Shown here in pieces: positions 38,101 through 47,650 of a stretch of DNA of 64,000 nucleotides. This DNA is from Parus major (taxonomy: Eukaryota > Chordata > Aves > Passeriformes > Paridae): contig NC_031774.1 in NCBI RefSeq assembly GCF_001522545.3, positions 22,058,566 to 22,122,565 on the forward strand. The letters are read 5' to 3'. The position numbers and the translations under genes are program-made. The notes under the pieces were generated by a model. It searched no databases. It was given only the letters and a program-made list of their open reading frames with translations, and had not been told where the DNA came from. Each line of letters begins with the position of its first letter. Positions within the stretch are counted from its first letter, which is position 1.

Positions 38101-41057
38101 AGAGTAGTGAGGTGCCTGTGTGCTGTGTACCCACCTAAAGCATTTTGCTCTGAGTATTCAGGTGAACCTGTTGTTCCATGGAAGGTTCTTTGTCAGGTTT
38201 TGTGACTGGGTGGGCCAGGAGCTGATGCTGTGGGTACAGTGGAAAACACTGTCTGGGAAAGACTCTGTATGACAATTTGCTCTATTTGTTGCCATTGTAA
38301 TTGATAATGCACTGCCAATAAAAAAGACATTCCATTGCAGACAGTTTGTTTGCTGTATTTTTGATGCATTCTCTTTCAGCGGAAGCCCCTCCACAATGCC
38401 TCACATGCTACCAAGAAAGTATGAATGACTCTGTGGTAATGCTGAAATGTGCTCTCTTTGTGTATGAAATTATGTCCTGCTGTGTCCCTTGTTGGAAATC
38501 TCTCTCTGTTTCCTCCACTGCCTTTACACAACCTCGTGTCCCTTTCTGAAGATACATTTCATTTCCTCCAGGAATATGCTGTCAAGCAGCCAAGAGCCTT
38601 CAGTAAAGGAATATTTGGGTCACACAGTGTGTTGTTCAAGTGGCCAGGAGGTAGTGTCCTTTTTTGCTGTTCATTGTGGCATACTGGAGACAAAGTTCTT
38701 ATGCAGAAATACTGATTTCTTTCCTTTTCCAAGTTGTGATTCAAATTCTATCCATAATGCATTGTGGGAAGGAGAAGAGAGGTGGTGGCCAGCTCTTTGG
38801 GCAATGCTCTACTGTCACCAGTAGGATGCTTCTCTAGCTCAGCAGCTTTGTAAATACCATATTTTTTTCCTTTTTTTATTTTTTTGCTACAGCTTCAGAA
38901 AGTATCATCTCAGTTCCCACCATCATGGAGGACGATGACCAAGAGGTGGATTCTGCCGATGAATCAGTTTCCAATGACATGATTGCTGCTACAGATGAGC
39001 CTTCCAAGATGTCTTCTGCGACGGGCCGGAGGATACGGCGGTTCAAGCAAGAGTGGCTTAAAAAGTTTTGGTTTCTGCGGTACTCCCCGACACTGAATGA
39101 GATGTGGTGCCACGTCTGTAGGCAGTACACAGTGCAATCTTCTCGGACTTCAGCCTTCATCATTGGCTCTAAGCAGTTCAAGATACACACGATAAAGCTT
39201 CACAGCCAGAGCAACCTCCACAAGAAGTGCCTGCAGCTTTACAAGCTCAGGATGCACCCAGAGAAGACAGAAGAGATGTGCCGAAATATGACCCTGCTCT
39301 TCAATACAGCCTACCACCTGGCCTTGGAGGGCAGGCCCTACTACGACTTTCGGCCTCTGGCAGAACTACTGAGAAAGTGTGAACTCAAGGTGGTGGATCA
39401 GTACATGAATGAAGGAGACTGTCAGATCTTAATTCACCATATCGCCCGGGCTCTCCGAGAGGACCTGGTTGAGCGCATCCGGCAGTCTCCCTTCCTCAGC
39501 ATCATTCTGGATGGGCAGAGCGACGACTTGCTTGCAGATACAGTTGCTGTCTATGTGCAGTACACGAGCAGTGATGGGCCTCCAGCAACTGAATTCCTGT
39601 CTCTTCAGGAACTCGGCTTTTCTACAACAGACAGTTACCTCCAAGCATTGGACCGGGCTTTTTCCAGCCTGGGAATACGATTGCAGGATGAGAAGCCAAC
39701 TATTGGCTTGGGAGTTGATGGTGCTAACATTACCGCCAGCCTGAGAGCCAACTTGTTCATGACAATCAGAAAGACCTTGCCCTGGCTTCTCTGCCTTCCC
39801 TTTATGGTGCATAGGCCCCACTTGGAAATTTTGGATGCCATTAGTGGGAAGGAACTACCATGTCTGGAGGAGCTAGAAAACAATTTGAAGCAACTGCTCA
39901 GTTTCTATCGTTATTCTCCCCGACTCATGTGCGAGTTAAGGGTCACTGCTGCCACTCTGTGTGAGGAGACCGAGTTCCTGGGGGACATTCGAGCAGTGAA
40001 GTGGATCATTGGGGAGCAGAACGTGCTCAATGCTCTCATCAAGGATTACCTTGAGGTTGTGGCCCATCTCAAAGATGTCAGTGGCCAGACCCAAAGGGCA
40101 GATGCTTCTGCCATTGCCTTGGCCCTCCTGCAGTTCCTGATGGACTACCAGTCGATTAAACTCATCTACTTCCTGCTGGATGTGATTGCTGTGCTTTCGC
40201 GCCTTGCCTACGTCTTCCAAGGGGAGTACCTTCTTGTGTCGCAGGTGGATGATAAAATAGAGGAGGCCATCCAGGAGATCAGCCGGCTAGCAGACTCCCC
40301 TGGGGAGTACTTGCAGGAGTTTGAGGAAAACTTCCGTGAAAGCTTTAATGGCATTGCTGTGAAAAATCTACGGGTGGCTGAAGCCAAATTCCAGTCGATC
40401 AGAGAAAAGATCTGCCAGAAGACCCAGGTGATCCTAGCCCAAAGGTTCGATTCCCGCAGCCGGACATTTGTGAAGGCCTGTCAGGTATTTGATCTTGCAG
40501 CTTGGCCCAGAAGCACTGATGAGCTCATGAGCTATGGGAAGGAGGATATGGTACAAATATTTGAACACCTGGAGACAGTCCCATCGTTTTCCAGAGAGGT
40601 TTGCAGAGAGGGGATGGACACCCGAGGGAGTCTGCTGATGGAGTGGCGAGAACTCAAGGTGGATTATTATACCAAAAATGGTTTTAAAGACTTGCTCAGT
40701 CACATTTGTAAATACAAACAGAGATTTCCCCTCCTAAATAAAATAGTTCAGATCCTCAAAGTCCTTCCCACCTCTTCGGCCTGCTGTGAGAAGGGGCGCA
40801 CCGCCCTGCAGAGAGTGCGCAAGAACAACCGCTCTCGGCTCACGCTGGAGCAGCTCAGTGACCTGTTGACGATTGCTGTCAATGGGCCGCCCATTGCCAA
40901 CTTCGATTGCAAAAGGGCACTCGATAGCTGGTTCGAGGAGAAGTCAGGCAATAGTTACGCGCTCTCGGCCGAAATGCTGAGCAGGATGTCATCTCTTGAG
41001 CAGAAGCCGATGTTGCAGAGCATGGACCATGGCTCTGAGTTTTACCCTGATATTTAG
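17011..41057 (+). CDS. PRDM11: PRDM11, PR/SET domain protein with C-terminal hAT transposase domain (7 coding exons)
   Basis: Coding join: 17011-17126, 17509-17612, 18473-18735, 19540-19607, 34105-34292, 37406-38056, 38893-41057. These sum to 3555 nt, an uninterrupted 1184-aa frame, and every junction uses GT/AG. Residues 1-460 match human PRDM11 as I recall it: MSENLKDC start, a [18 protein letters not shown] zinc knuckle at about 75-92, the PR/SET domain at about 95-215, a KKKK nuclear-localisation-like stretch, and CPNC followed by a short coiled coil. Unlike most PRDM proteins there is no C2H2 array; instead residues 475-1184 are a TTF/BED-like finger plus an hAT transposase. PRDM11 is a nuclear chromatin-associated regulator in mammals. 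Whether methyltransferase activity is retained cannot be judged here. Start: the first ATG of the exon has A at -3, but upstream exons could extend the N-terminus. Orthology is certain on protein similarity; the full-length fusion rests on splice-site and frame agreement. Confidence 0.9.
17509..17612 (+). CDS. PRDM11: PRDM11 coding exon 2
   Basis: The acceptor CTCCTCAG ends at 17508 and the donor GTAAGT begins at 17613. The exon encodes [20 protein letters not shown] and then [14 protein letters not shown]. The [10 protein letters not shown]...KSFQQVDFW string is nearly identical to human PRDM11 as recalled. The split codon T|TC gives Phe ahead of the CESC knuckle in the next exon, which fixes the donor at 17613 rather than the GT two bases earlier. 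Confidence 0.92.
18473..18735 (+). CDS. PRDM11: PRDM11 coding exon 3 (zinc knuckle and N-terminal half of PR/SET domain)
   Basis: The acceptor TCTGCAG ends at 18472 and the donor GTGAGT starts at 18736. The exon starts with [18 protein letters not shown], the Cys/His knuckle also found before the PR domain of PRDM7/9, then the PR-domain start ([16 protein letters not shown]), [15 protein letters not shown], and ends SAGFFSWL. The open frame runs on to 18891 only because the intron happens to be open; the donor and the match of the next exon to human PRDM11 show the true end. Confidence 0.95.
19540..19607 (+). CDS. PRDM11: PRDM11 coding exon 4 (PR/SET core)
   Basis: A 68-bp exon, too short for an ORF scan, lies between acceptor TTCCACAG (ending 19539) and donor GTGAGT (19608). 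It encodes [20 protein letters not shown] and WM plus two bases of Arg. This continues the PR domain exactly from SWL in exon 3 and into RYVIISREE in exon 5. The following intron is 14.5 kb and holds the nested Myb/SANT gene. Confidence 0.94.
19608..25061. other. PRDM11 intron 4, left part
   Basis: No exon recognised. A short CpG-dense patch at 20118-20220 stands out from the AT-rich surroundings and may be the promoter or 5' region of the nested gene downstream. That is a guess from base composition only. A T-rich tract followed by CTGAAG at 24851-24869 resembles a splice acceptor and could start a 5' UTR exon of the nested gene. Confidence 0.4.
25062..25470 (+). CDS. Nested Myb/SANT gene, exon 1
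   Basis: Encodes the whole Myb/SANT-like domain (residues 1-136), ending DVVDSPSTS plus one base of the next Ser codon. The donor is GAGCT|GTAAGTACC at 25471, a perfect consensus. Continuing past it meets a stop at 25551. Confidence 0.75.
25062..27681 (+). CDS. Myb/SANT-like DNA-binding protein nested in PRDM11 intron 4 (2 exons, 331 aa)
   Basis: Coding join 25062-25470 and 27095-27681 (996 nt, in frame; donor T|GTAAGT, acceptor TTCTGTTTAAG). Residues 8-84 form a Myb/SANT-like trihelix: [20 protein letters not shown] at the start, IWEGIARQI with W46, and [17 protein letters not shown] with W70, the pattern shared by MYPOP/NAIF1/MSANTD proteins and by the Myb-like proteins of PIF/Harbinger transposons. 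Then come a proline/serine-rich acidic linker, a predicted helical or coiled-coil segment at about 225-277 ([20 protein letters not shown] onward) likely for oligomerisation, and a basic C-terminus (RSRKRKHQF) that looks like a nuclear localisation signal. Start: ATG at 25062 has a strong context (AACATGG) and sits just before the domain; the frame is open upstream, including an ATG at 25044. Likely a nuclear DNA-binding protein; its targets are unknown. I cannot assign an orthologue name. Confidence 0.78.
27095..27681 (+). CDS. Nested Myb/SANT gene, exon 2
   Basis: The acceptor CTCTTCTGTTTAAG ends at 27094. The exon continues [16 protein letters not shown], then a Ser/Pro/Arg-rich linker, the helical segment with regularly spaced hydrophobics, and the basic C-terminus KRKHQF followed by TAG. 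The overlapping + and - strand frames here are shadows caused by the GC-rich sequence. Confidence 0.75.
27682..34104. other. PRDM11 intron 4, right part
   Basis: No further exon recognised. The stretch presumably includes the 3' UTR of the nested Myb/SANT gene in its first 2-3 kb. There is a T-rich tract at 29346-29364. The rest shows no repeat family or RNA gene that I can identify. The intron ends with CTTGCCCTCAG at 34104. Confidence 0.5.
29412..29417 (+). terminator. Candidate poly(A) signal for nested Myb/SANT gene
   Basis: AATAAA, 1.7 kb past the nested gene's stop codon. A second AATAAA lies at 30295-30300, followed by a GT-rich stretch (GAGTCGTTTGTTTCTC). Either could end the transcript; the sequence alone does not decide, and both may be chance matches within the PRDM11 intron. 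Confidence 0.3.
34105..34292 (+). CDS. PRDM11: PRDM11 coding exon 5 (C-terminal end of PR/SET domain)
   Basis: The acceptor CCCTCAG ends at 34104 and the donor GTGAGT starts at 34293. The exon encodes [20 protein letters not shown], then [20 protein letters not shown] and [20 protein letters not shown], ending TSG. The RACRDI-PGE-L-VWY motif is the conserved end of the PR/SET fold, and the string is nearly identical to human PRDM11. Confidence 0.95.
34293..37405. other. PRDM11 intron 5
   Basis: A 3.1-kb intron with consensus ends (GTGAGT at the left, TTCCATTCTAG at the right). No exon, RNA or mobile element recognised; a short GT run is present at 34555-34570. Confidence 0.6.
37406..38056 (+). 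CDS. PRDM11: PRDM11 coding exon 6 (linker: basic patch, acidic patch, CxxC-coiled coil)
   Basis: The acceptor TTCTAG ends at 37405 and the donor ACAG|GTAAGC is at 38057. The exon encodes residues 247-463: KQGKSPYKR, a [21 protein letters not shown] segment with a nuclear-localisation-like lysine run, an acidic LEDEEEEP patch, then [20 protein letters not shown] with a CxxC leading into a short heptad-like helix. All of these blocks are shared with human PRDM11. The coil may mediate dimerisation, which is inferred. Confidence 0.92.
38057..38205 (+). CDS. PRDM11: Alternative PRDM11 C-terminus by read-through of exon 6 donor (short isoform)
   Basis: If the donor at 38057 is not used, the frame continues through GGT AAG (Gly-Lys) for 49 more codons to TGA at 38203-38205, giving a 512-aa protein that lacks the transposase part. 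The human 511-aa canonical form, as I recall it, also continues with Gly-Lys at this exact position, which suggests the same retained-intron end. A poly(A) signal lies 112 nt further on. The tail residues themselves do not resemble the human tail. Confidence 0.5.
38317..38322 (+). terminator. PRDM11: Candidate poly(A) signal for short PRDM11 isoform
   Basis: AATAAA in GCCAATAAAAAAGACATTCC, 112 nt after the read-through stop, followed about 20 nt later by a T/G-rich stretch (CAGTTTGTTTGCTGTATTTT) typical of a downstream element. Confidence 0.5.
38893..41057 (+). CDS. PRDM11: PRDM11 coding exon 7: TTF/BED-like zinc finger plus domesticated hAT transposase
   Basis: The acceptor is a long T-rich tract ending GCTACAG at 38892, and the split codon G|CT (Ala) joins exon 6. 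The exon has 721 codons without a stop or intron. Domains by eye (full-protein numbering): TTF/BED-like finger with C536, C539, H567 and H573 (WCHVCRQY ... [10 protein letters not shown]); RNase H-like transposase body at about 590-1000, with first Asp D670 in IILDGQSDD, second Asp D739 in GLGVDGANI, the C...H...L block ([13 protein letters not shown]), the DIRAVKW block, and a possible Glu E908 in FQGEYL; hAT dimerisation region at about 1064-1144 ([49 protein letters not shown]). The block order is that of ZNF862/C17orf113-like hAT proteins. Key motifs are altered from active elements, so a DNA-binding or dimerising role is more likely than transposition. No terminal inverted repeats were identified. 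Confidence 0.85.
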
Positions 41058-41448
41058 GAAGGAATGCCTCAGATCAGATAATTTTTTTAATCTATACTCT
41101 AAACTTTGATATATTATATAAAATATATATATTATCTATATTAAGGAAAAACCCACACTGAAAATTTAAAAGTTAAGACGATGTGCGTCTGATAGAAGCT
41201 AAGCAGAATTTTAAAGATTGAGACAATGTTTAGACATTTACTGGTGTCTCCAACCATGGCAGCTGCAATGTAGGTGGCAACATTTCATTCTTTAGAAGCA
41301 TGTGCTGGGGCCATACTCTACATGTTCAAACCTAACAACCTATAAGCTAGACAACGGGTCTTTGTCAGCCTCATCCTCCCAGCAGTTTCCTTTGTATGTG
41401 TGTTGTCAGTTTGCTGGGTTGTTTTCTGTTTTGTTTTGTTTCATTTTG

Positions 41449-41477
41449 GGGTTGCTTGTTTGTTTGTTTGTTTGTTT
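41449..41477. repeat. (TTTG)n microsatellite
   Basis: Five to six TTTG units in the PRDM11 3' UTR, in TTGCTTGTTTGTTTGTTTGT. Confidence 0.85.
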
Positions 41478-41928
41478 TCCCCTCAGTTTCAATCTCTGCC
41501 TCTCTTTCAATTGTTCAGCCCAGTTATTGAGCCATTTGAGCCTTTTGTTGGCAACCATCAGATTTCTGATTTCCGACAAAGCATCCGTGTGTTTGTGTCG
41601 CCCCCAGCTCAACCCAGTTCTCTTCAGTTGAGTGGAAGCTTTCTTCACTCAAAAGATTACTGACAGGAGAGAAGGGCTGGGGACATGATTTTGGGTTTTT
41701 ATTCTGATTTAGAAACCAATGCCTCCACTAAACTGTGATGCCCCTTTCTCAGTTCTCCCTACCTTTGGGCTGTAGAGTAATACTTGGCTTTCAGCTCCTT
41801 TTATGATAACCGCAGTACCAGTCTATCATACGTATGTTATAACATGATGTCATGTGCAGACTATAAAATAGTAAAATAGAGAAGGCAGGGGGAAATTTTT
41901 GCATTTATATTTTTATATTGTATGAGAT

Positions 41929-41948
41929 AAATATATATATATATATAC
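41929..41948. repeat. (TA)n microsatellite
   Basis: About nine TA units in the AT-rich part of the 3' UTR. Confidence 0.85.
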
Positions 41949-42097
41949 AACTATTCATTCAAAACCAGGGCTGCTGTGGAAGCTAGACAGCCAATGAATC
42001 GAGAGCCACCTCTTGGCAGAGATTCAAAGGCTTAAAAAATTATATTCTAATTTACATTATTTATACTATGTCTTTATAATCCTAGATTGTTGTGGGG

Positions 42098-42127
42098 TTT
42101 TTGTTTTGTTTTGTTTTGTTTTGTTTG
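42098..42127. repeat. (GTTTT)n microsatellite
   Basis: Five GTTTT-type units following GGGGTTTTT. Confidence 0.85.
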
Positions 42128-42839
42128 GAATGACTGAAAGAAAAACCTGCTGCAGTTTGGTGGCAGGAGCTATCAATGCAAGATTATCTTGGATTATATT
42201 CATGTGTGATGTCCTACAAAGGTTCACTTACTCTCTTGTGACCAAGGTAACATGTTCCACAGCACAGCAGACTGATGACAGCAGGAAGAAGGGATGCTCT
42301 TCTTCCTGCAAAATATTTCTTCCTTTCTTGAAGGAATGCCGTGTCCAGCTGAAATGTGAATGGGGGACTTGCACCTTCCATCACAAAGAGATTGTTTTGT
42401 GGGCTTGGGGCTCTTCTTTGTTTTATTCTTTTAAAGTAAACAATCTCCAGGCATCCACACAATATCACTTCAGGTTAGAAAAGAGAAAAAAAAAAAATCC
42501 ACAAAAAAACCCCAACCAACCAAAAAAAAACAAAACACCAGACAAACAAAAAAGGTGCAAAAACTCCACAGATGCTAGTGCCTTGCCCTGCTGATGTGGC
42601 ATGGACAGCACCAACCTGACCAGACCATCGTGGGAGTGAGACGTGTTGTCCAAAAGGTGTCCAAGCCAACATGTTCTCACTTCCCAGAGGGATGAGCTTT
42701 GTGCCAAGCTGTGTTGTTTGGAAACATGATGGTGGTATCAGCAACACTGAACCTTTCCTTTCTCCTGTTACCCCCCTGCCCTTGGTCTTGGTGCTAAGAT
42801 ATCTCTAGAACCATTGCTGCTAGTTGATAGCTTTTCATT

Positions 42840-42870
42840 TATATAAATATATATATATATATATATATAA
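42840..42870. repeat. (TA)n microsatellite, second
   Basis: About 14 TA units, followed by an AT-rich run (TATTATTTTATTTTTT). Confidence 0.85.
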
Positions 42871-45800
42871 TATTATTTTATTTTTTAAACTTTTTTGTTT
42901 GTTTTCAATGGAGATGTAGCATGTTTGGAACCGATCTCTCTCTGAGTCACTTTCACTGCCAGGGTTCACGCACTGTCTTCCCCGGGAAAACACACACTTC
43001 TACCTAGGTCTCACTCACCTCCTGCTAATCCCTTTGCCTTCAGCAGAACTTCACAGCCAGCACTGGCAGAGGTGTGCAGCCCAGCCACTATGGGCTGGTT
43101 CAGCTTTCAGACCCCACAGGAGCAGCTAGGCTGGTGTTGGTCAGGATTTTGGAAGTGTTGCCTCTGTCCCTGTGGGACTGAGGAGGGACTGAGCCCACCC
43201 AGAGCACGAGTGGTGGCCTGTCCTTGTGTCCTGACGCCGCCCCTTTGCTGTAAAATGGGGCCTGCTATAAATGGTCCGAGCGGAGCAGAGCGGACCCTGT
43301 GAATGTAGCAGCGAGGGCTGGTCAGCAGCCTCTGTAGCACTTACCCCTTGCCCTACCTCTGACAGCACGTGCAGCCTGAGGCTGGCTCGGGCAGGAGAGG
43401 GCACCTGCACCAGAGGCACCCATCTGCTGCCAAACTGCCACCAGGGGTGCAGGCGCTGGGTGCTCTTCCTTGTGCTCCTCATGGAAATGTCACCAGCTAG
43501 GTCAGGGCATCACACAGTTGCAACACAGAGGCATTGATATGACACGCCTAGCAAGCATGAAAAATGGCTTTGTTTTCATGTTTTCCTACATTTCCTTATA
43601 AACGATGTGATCAAATTGATCCATTCCTCCAGAGGAGTAAAAGTTAAACTGGAAACCCTCTGCCAGCCGTGCAGCCTTGGTTTGCTTTACTTTGTAAAGT
43701 AGGGACTTCTTTACACAAGGTGCTCATAGCTCTCCAGGCGTGGTGAATTGGCTCTGCTCAGGGTGGTGCCACAAAGCTCTGGAGCTGCTGCCTGCCAGGG
43801 AGGTGGCAGGCTCCCTTCCTTTTTAAAACCTGAGGAGGTGTAAAAAGATAAAAACTGCTGCTCCATTAGTTTCTGACTGGAGATGGGCAAGGTGAACATA
43901 GATCATAGAATCCATAGAAATCCATAGCTCTTTGTGGGTGGAGAGGAAAAATCACCTGCCTTTCTGTTTGCAGCAGCAAAAGCTCCTTGGCACAGAGGCC
44001 AGTCAAAGTGCTTGGCCCACATGGAGGGAAGGAACATTTGGGGACAGTCTCCAGACACCATTGGAGAGAGGAATGCTTGGCCAGAGCTTGTGCTGAGCAG
44101 CCCAGGAGGCCTGTTTACAACTCCTGATCTAAGCCTCCTAACTTTTGCCACTGCAGATAAAATGGCAAGGTAAGAGTTGCCAGAGGCCTGTTCAGAAATT
44201 ACTCTTCCAATTTGTCACTCCTTCCTTTTGGTTCACTTGCAAAACCTGCTTTCATCAGTGACACGTTTCACTGGCAGCTCTTACTTCTAATGGTGCAGTG
44301 AAATGTTCAGTGTGTGGTGATTTTCTTTGCCAGCTGACGCAAGCAGAGCACTTGTTCCTTTAGCAGGTAACTTTGCTTGCAAACAGTGATTCCCTGCCAC
44401 TGGATGTTGTGGATACCCGTAATGGGAAAGGTCAGAGACCCCTTACATTGGTGATGGGGATAAACAAGAGCTTGGCAGAGCAGCTGGCCTGGCCCAGCTC
44501 ATACCAGCTTCTCCAACACAATTCCCTGTTACCTGCACATCAGAAAATAAACCTGGCCTTTTTTCCTAGGGTAATGCAGGTGCTTTGCAAGCTTTCCATC
44601 CAGGTTAACCTGCCTATCTCAGATCTGTAGCTCTTGCTTTCATGGATAGTCTGTGGATGGAAACATGACTACCAGCACAGACAAGACAGGGAGGAGGGAG
44701 GAAAATAAATGCAAAGCACCCCTGGCTTCCCAGGGCTCCTGAGCCTTCCCCAGAAGCAGGTGCATTTATGTGCCCTGTTTGTCTGGGCCCAGCCTTGTGG
44801 CAGTGAGGCCAGGAGGGAGCAGCAGCAGGCATGGGGAGGGCTTAGCAGGGTGCTGAGGGAGGCCTCCTCCATGGCTCCAAGATTGCAGTGCATCGGGTTT
44901 AATCAATGCCTTTCCTGCTGTGCTGAGAGAGCGAGAGGACTTGTTTTGAACGTGTTGCTCACAGCATCTTGAACTGGTTAGACTGCAAAGACAGAGGGAT
45001 CAGTTTTTCTTGAATGAGCTCTTTGTCTCCTTCCCCTGCATCGTAGCTATGGCATCTGACTGTGAATAATGCACACTCCTCCAGACCCTCGGGTTTGTAT
45101 TTCTAGCCCGTGGGATTTTTGGTTGCCAATTTCCCTTCCCCACTTTTTGCTCAGGCTCCTTGCCTCTTTTACCCTGCTGTGAAGCAGAAATCTGTGAAGC
45201 ACATTTAGACGTGTCCTTCTGCAGGGCTCACCTGTGTCCACAGGGGTCCAGGCCCTCCAGCCACGAGGTCAACCTCAGCAGGGATAATCCTCACAAGAGA
45301 CCAAAGCTCTTCCCATGCCAGCAAAAGCACACGGAAGTTACGGGGGCTGCCAGGGGACACGGTGGGCAGCGTGTGGTGTCTGCCTTGGGTCTTGAGCCAA
45401 CTGCAGCAATGTGCCCCGTGCTCGTCACGCTTTTGCTGGTATGACTGTTCAGACATGATTCAGGCTCGGTCCATCTCTTTCTCACAGCACAAACTCAACC
45501 AGATGGCCCGCGGGGTCTTTGGAGTCCTCCTCCTTTCTTATCTCATGAGGATTGCTGTTTGTTTGACCAGTGCCCAGACAGCTGGCTTTTAAATAAGCAG
45601 CAACAGCCTCTGCTTTTGCAGATTCCCCTCTCAGCCCTGTCAAAAGAGGTCTTAAAAGCAGAGAAATGGTACGTTAATCCCCCAGCCATTGTATCCAATG
45701 CAGTAATGCCTATGCAATTCCTGTCTCCCTTGGAGACACGTATGATGTGTGTGCATGTAAGCTAGTGTATGTATACAGTACATATGCATATGGTCTATAT

Positions 45801-47379
45801 ATTGTATATACGCACATCCCAGTACATATACACACAGTACAAAAGATTAAAATCACATGCTTATATATCTATAAATGAAATCCTATATATTTATATATTT
45901 CTATGTTTTCGATAGATATAAAGATATAATATAGAGATAGACTCAACCACCCTTGTGTAAGGCTGGCCCTGTGTTTTAGCACAAGGCACGTAACACTGAA
46001 GACTTTGGACTTTGGGATGGTTTTAGCCATACACTGAGGCCTACATTTACATGTATAGCACTCTATGGAGAGGGGCTTGGCTGTGTTTAGGGCAAGGGGT
46101 TTCCTTGCTGGCATGTTAACCAAGTGATAAATAAGCTTTGTTTAATAGTGGAATGTCTTGGTAGGGGAAAATGCTTGGGTGTCCTTCTCCTGAGAAAGCC
46201 TCTTGCTGAGGTCCCGTGTGTTCACACTTGGACAGACACATATCCCACCCTCATATGCACTTTTGTCTCTCTGCATGGGTGTGGTTGGCAACTGCAGGCA
46301 CCGGTGCTGTGGAAACGTGGCTTTTTGCTGTTCCACCTGGCACTCCTCAGCAGTCACCGGCACACTGCCAGGGAGACCCTGCGCTGGCCAGTGCTCACGC
46401 AGCACCAGCGAGAGTGTGGGTGCGCTTGTGGGCATCGGTCAGCGACACAGCTGTGGCAGCAGGAGGGCCAAGGCGGTTTTGAGTGGAGAAAGGGTTACGG
46501 CCACGCAGCTGCAGGTTGCAGGGATACTGAATGGAGCTGGAACAGTGCAAACGAGAAGGAACTGTGAAGTCGGGGTGACGAGAGTGCGTAATCCCAATTG
46601 GGAAGGCGCATTCAGCTCTGTTGGGTCAGGCTGGCCGCTGTCTGCTGCAGGAGCCACTCTGCTCCCTCAGGTCTCACAGCCGCTCCTCAGCCCGTGAGCA
46701 GCCTGCCTGGCCAGGGTTCCAGGGAGGCTTTCTGGAGGAAATGGAATGATGTGATTGTATGGAAGACATGGTCGGTGCTGCATGTGTGCCTTTGGGCCTC
46801 AGCACACAGCGTTCAGACCTTGCCAGGCTGAAGCACCAAAGGGTGCAGCCCTCTTACCCTGCCCGTGCAGAGACACTTGCTTTCCCATGACCAGCATTTC
46901 TGTGCTGGGATGGGGGTGGATCTGGGCAGTGAATCAACCCTCCCTGATTATCTGCTGATGCCTGTGGGATGGACAGCTGTCTCATCCCTCCATCCCTCCC
47001 CTCACACAGCCACTCGTAGGACACTGGCCCTGCTGCATCCTGAAGCCTTTGGCTGACACCTGAGGAAACCCGAGAGGTGCCTCTGGCCGGCCTGGCAGCA
47101 GGTGGTCAGTCAGCAAGCTGCTTCCCCACAAGGGTTGGAGGGAAAGCATGGAGGTTTACCTTTGCAGCTCCGCTCCACGCCTGGCAACCACTGCACTCCT
47201 TGCCGTTTGTTTTATTTGTTGGCTTTGGTCGGGAGGAGGGTGAGTTGTAATTCCGACATCCGAATGCTCCTTACACTGGTATTGCATGAGCAGACGCTGT
47301 GCAAGCTGCCGCCGAGCCCTGTCACACACCTCAGTGCCCTCTCCCAGGCCTCTCTCCTCCACACAACTGGTAATCCACC

Positions 47380-47650
47380 TCAGCCGCCCCTGCCCGGCGG
47401 CGGCTCCCCGCTCTGCCGCAGCCCCTCAGCCGCGCAGCACCGGCGGGGAGCTCTCGGCACCTGTTCCTCACAAACCTCAGAGACAGTTTTCTCGCTCCAG
47501 CCCCCTCCTTCCCATGCCACTGACACCCGCGTCAGCCCAGCCCGCGGCCTCGCCTCCCACCCGCCCTGCGGGTGGTGCTGCCGCCCGGCGAGGGGCTCCC
47601 ATGCACTGCACCTCATGTCGAATAAGCTCGCTGGGCCGCGCGGGGGAACC
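47380..47650. promoter_or_regulatory. Small CpG-dense island near PRDM11 3' end
   Basis: About 270 bp with many CpG dinucleotides (CCCGGCGGCGGCTCCCCGC, CAGCCGCGCAGCACCGGCGG, GGGCCGCGCGGGGG) in a neighbourhood that is otherwise CpG-poor. Overlapping open frames on both strands here come from GC content. It could be an orphan CpG island with promoter activity (for example for an antisense or intergenic RNA), or simply a GC-rich spot in the 3' UTR. Confidence 0.45.

Noticed and set aside
43900..43930. CR1-like antisense tail (ATCATAGAATCCATAG)
   Set aside because: Too short and without a recognisable CR1 body on either side.
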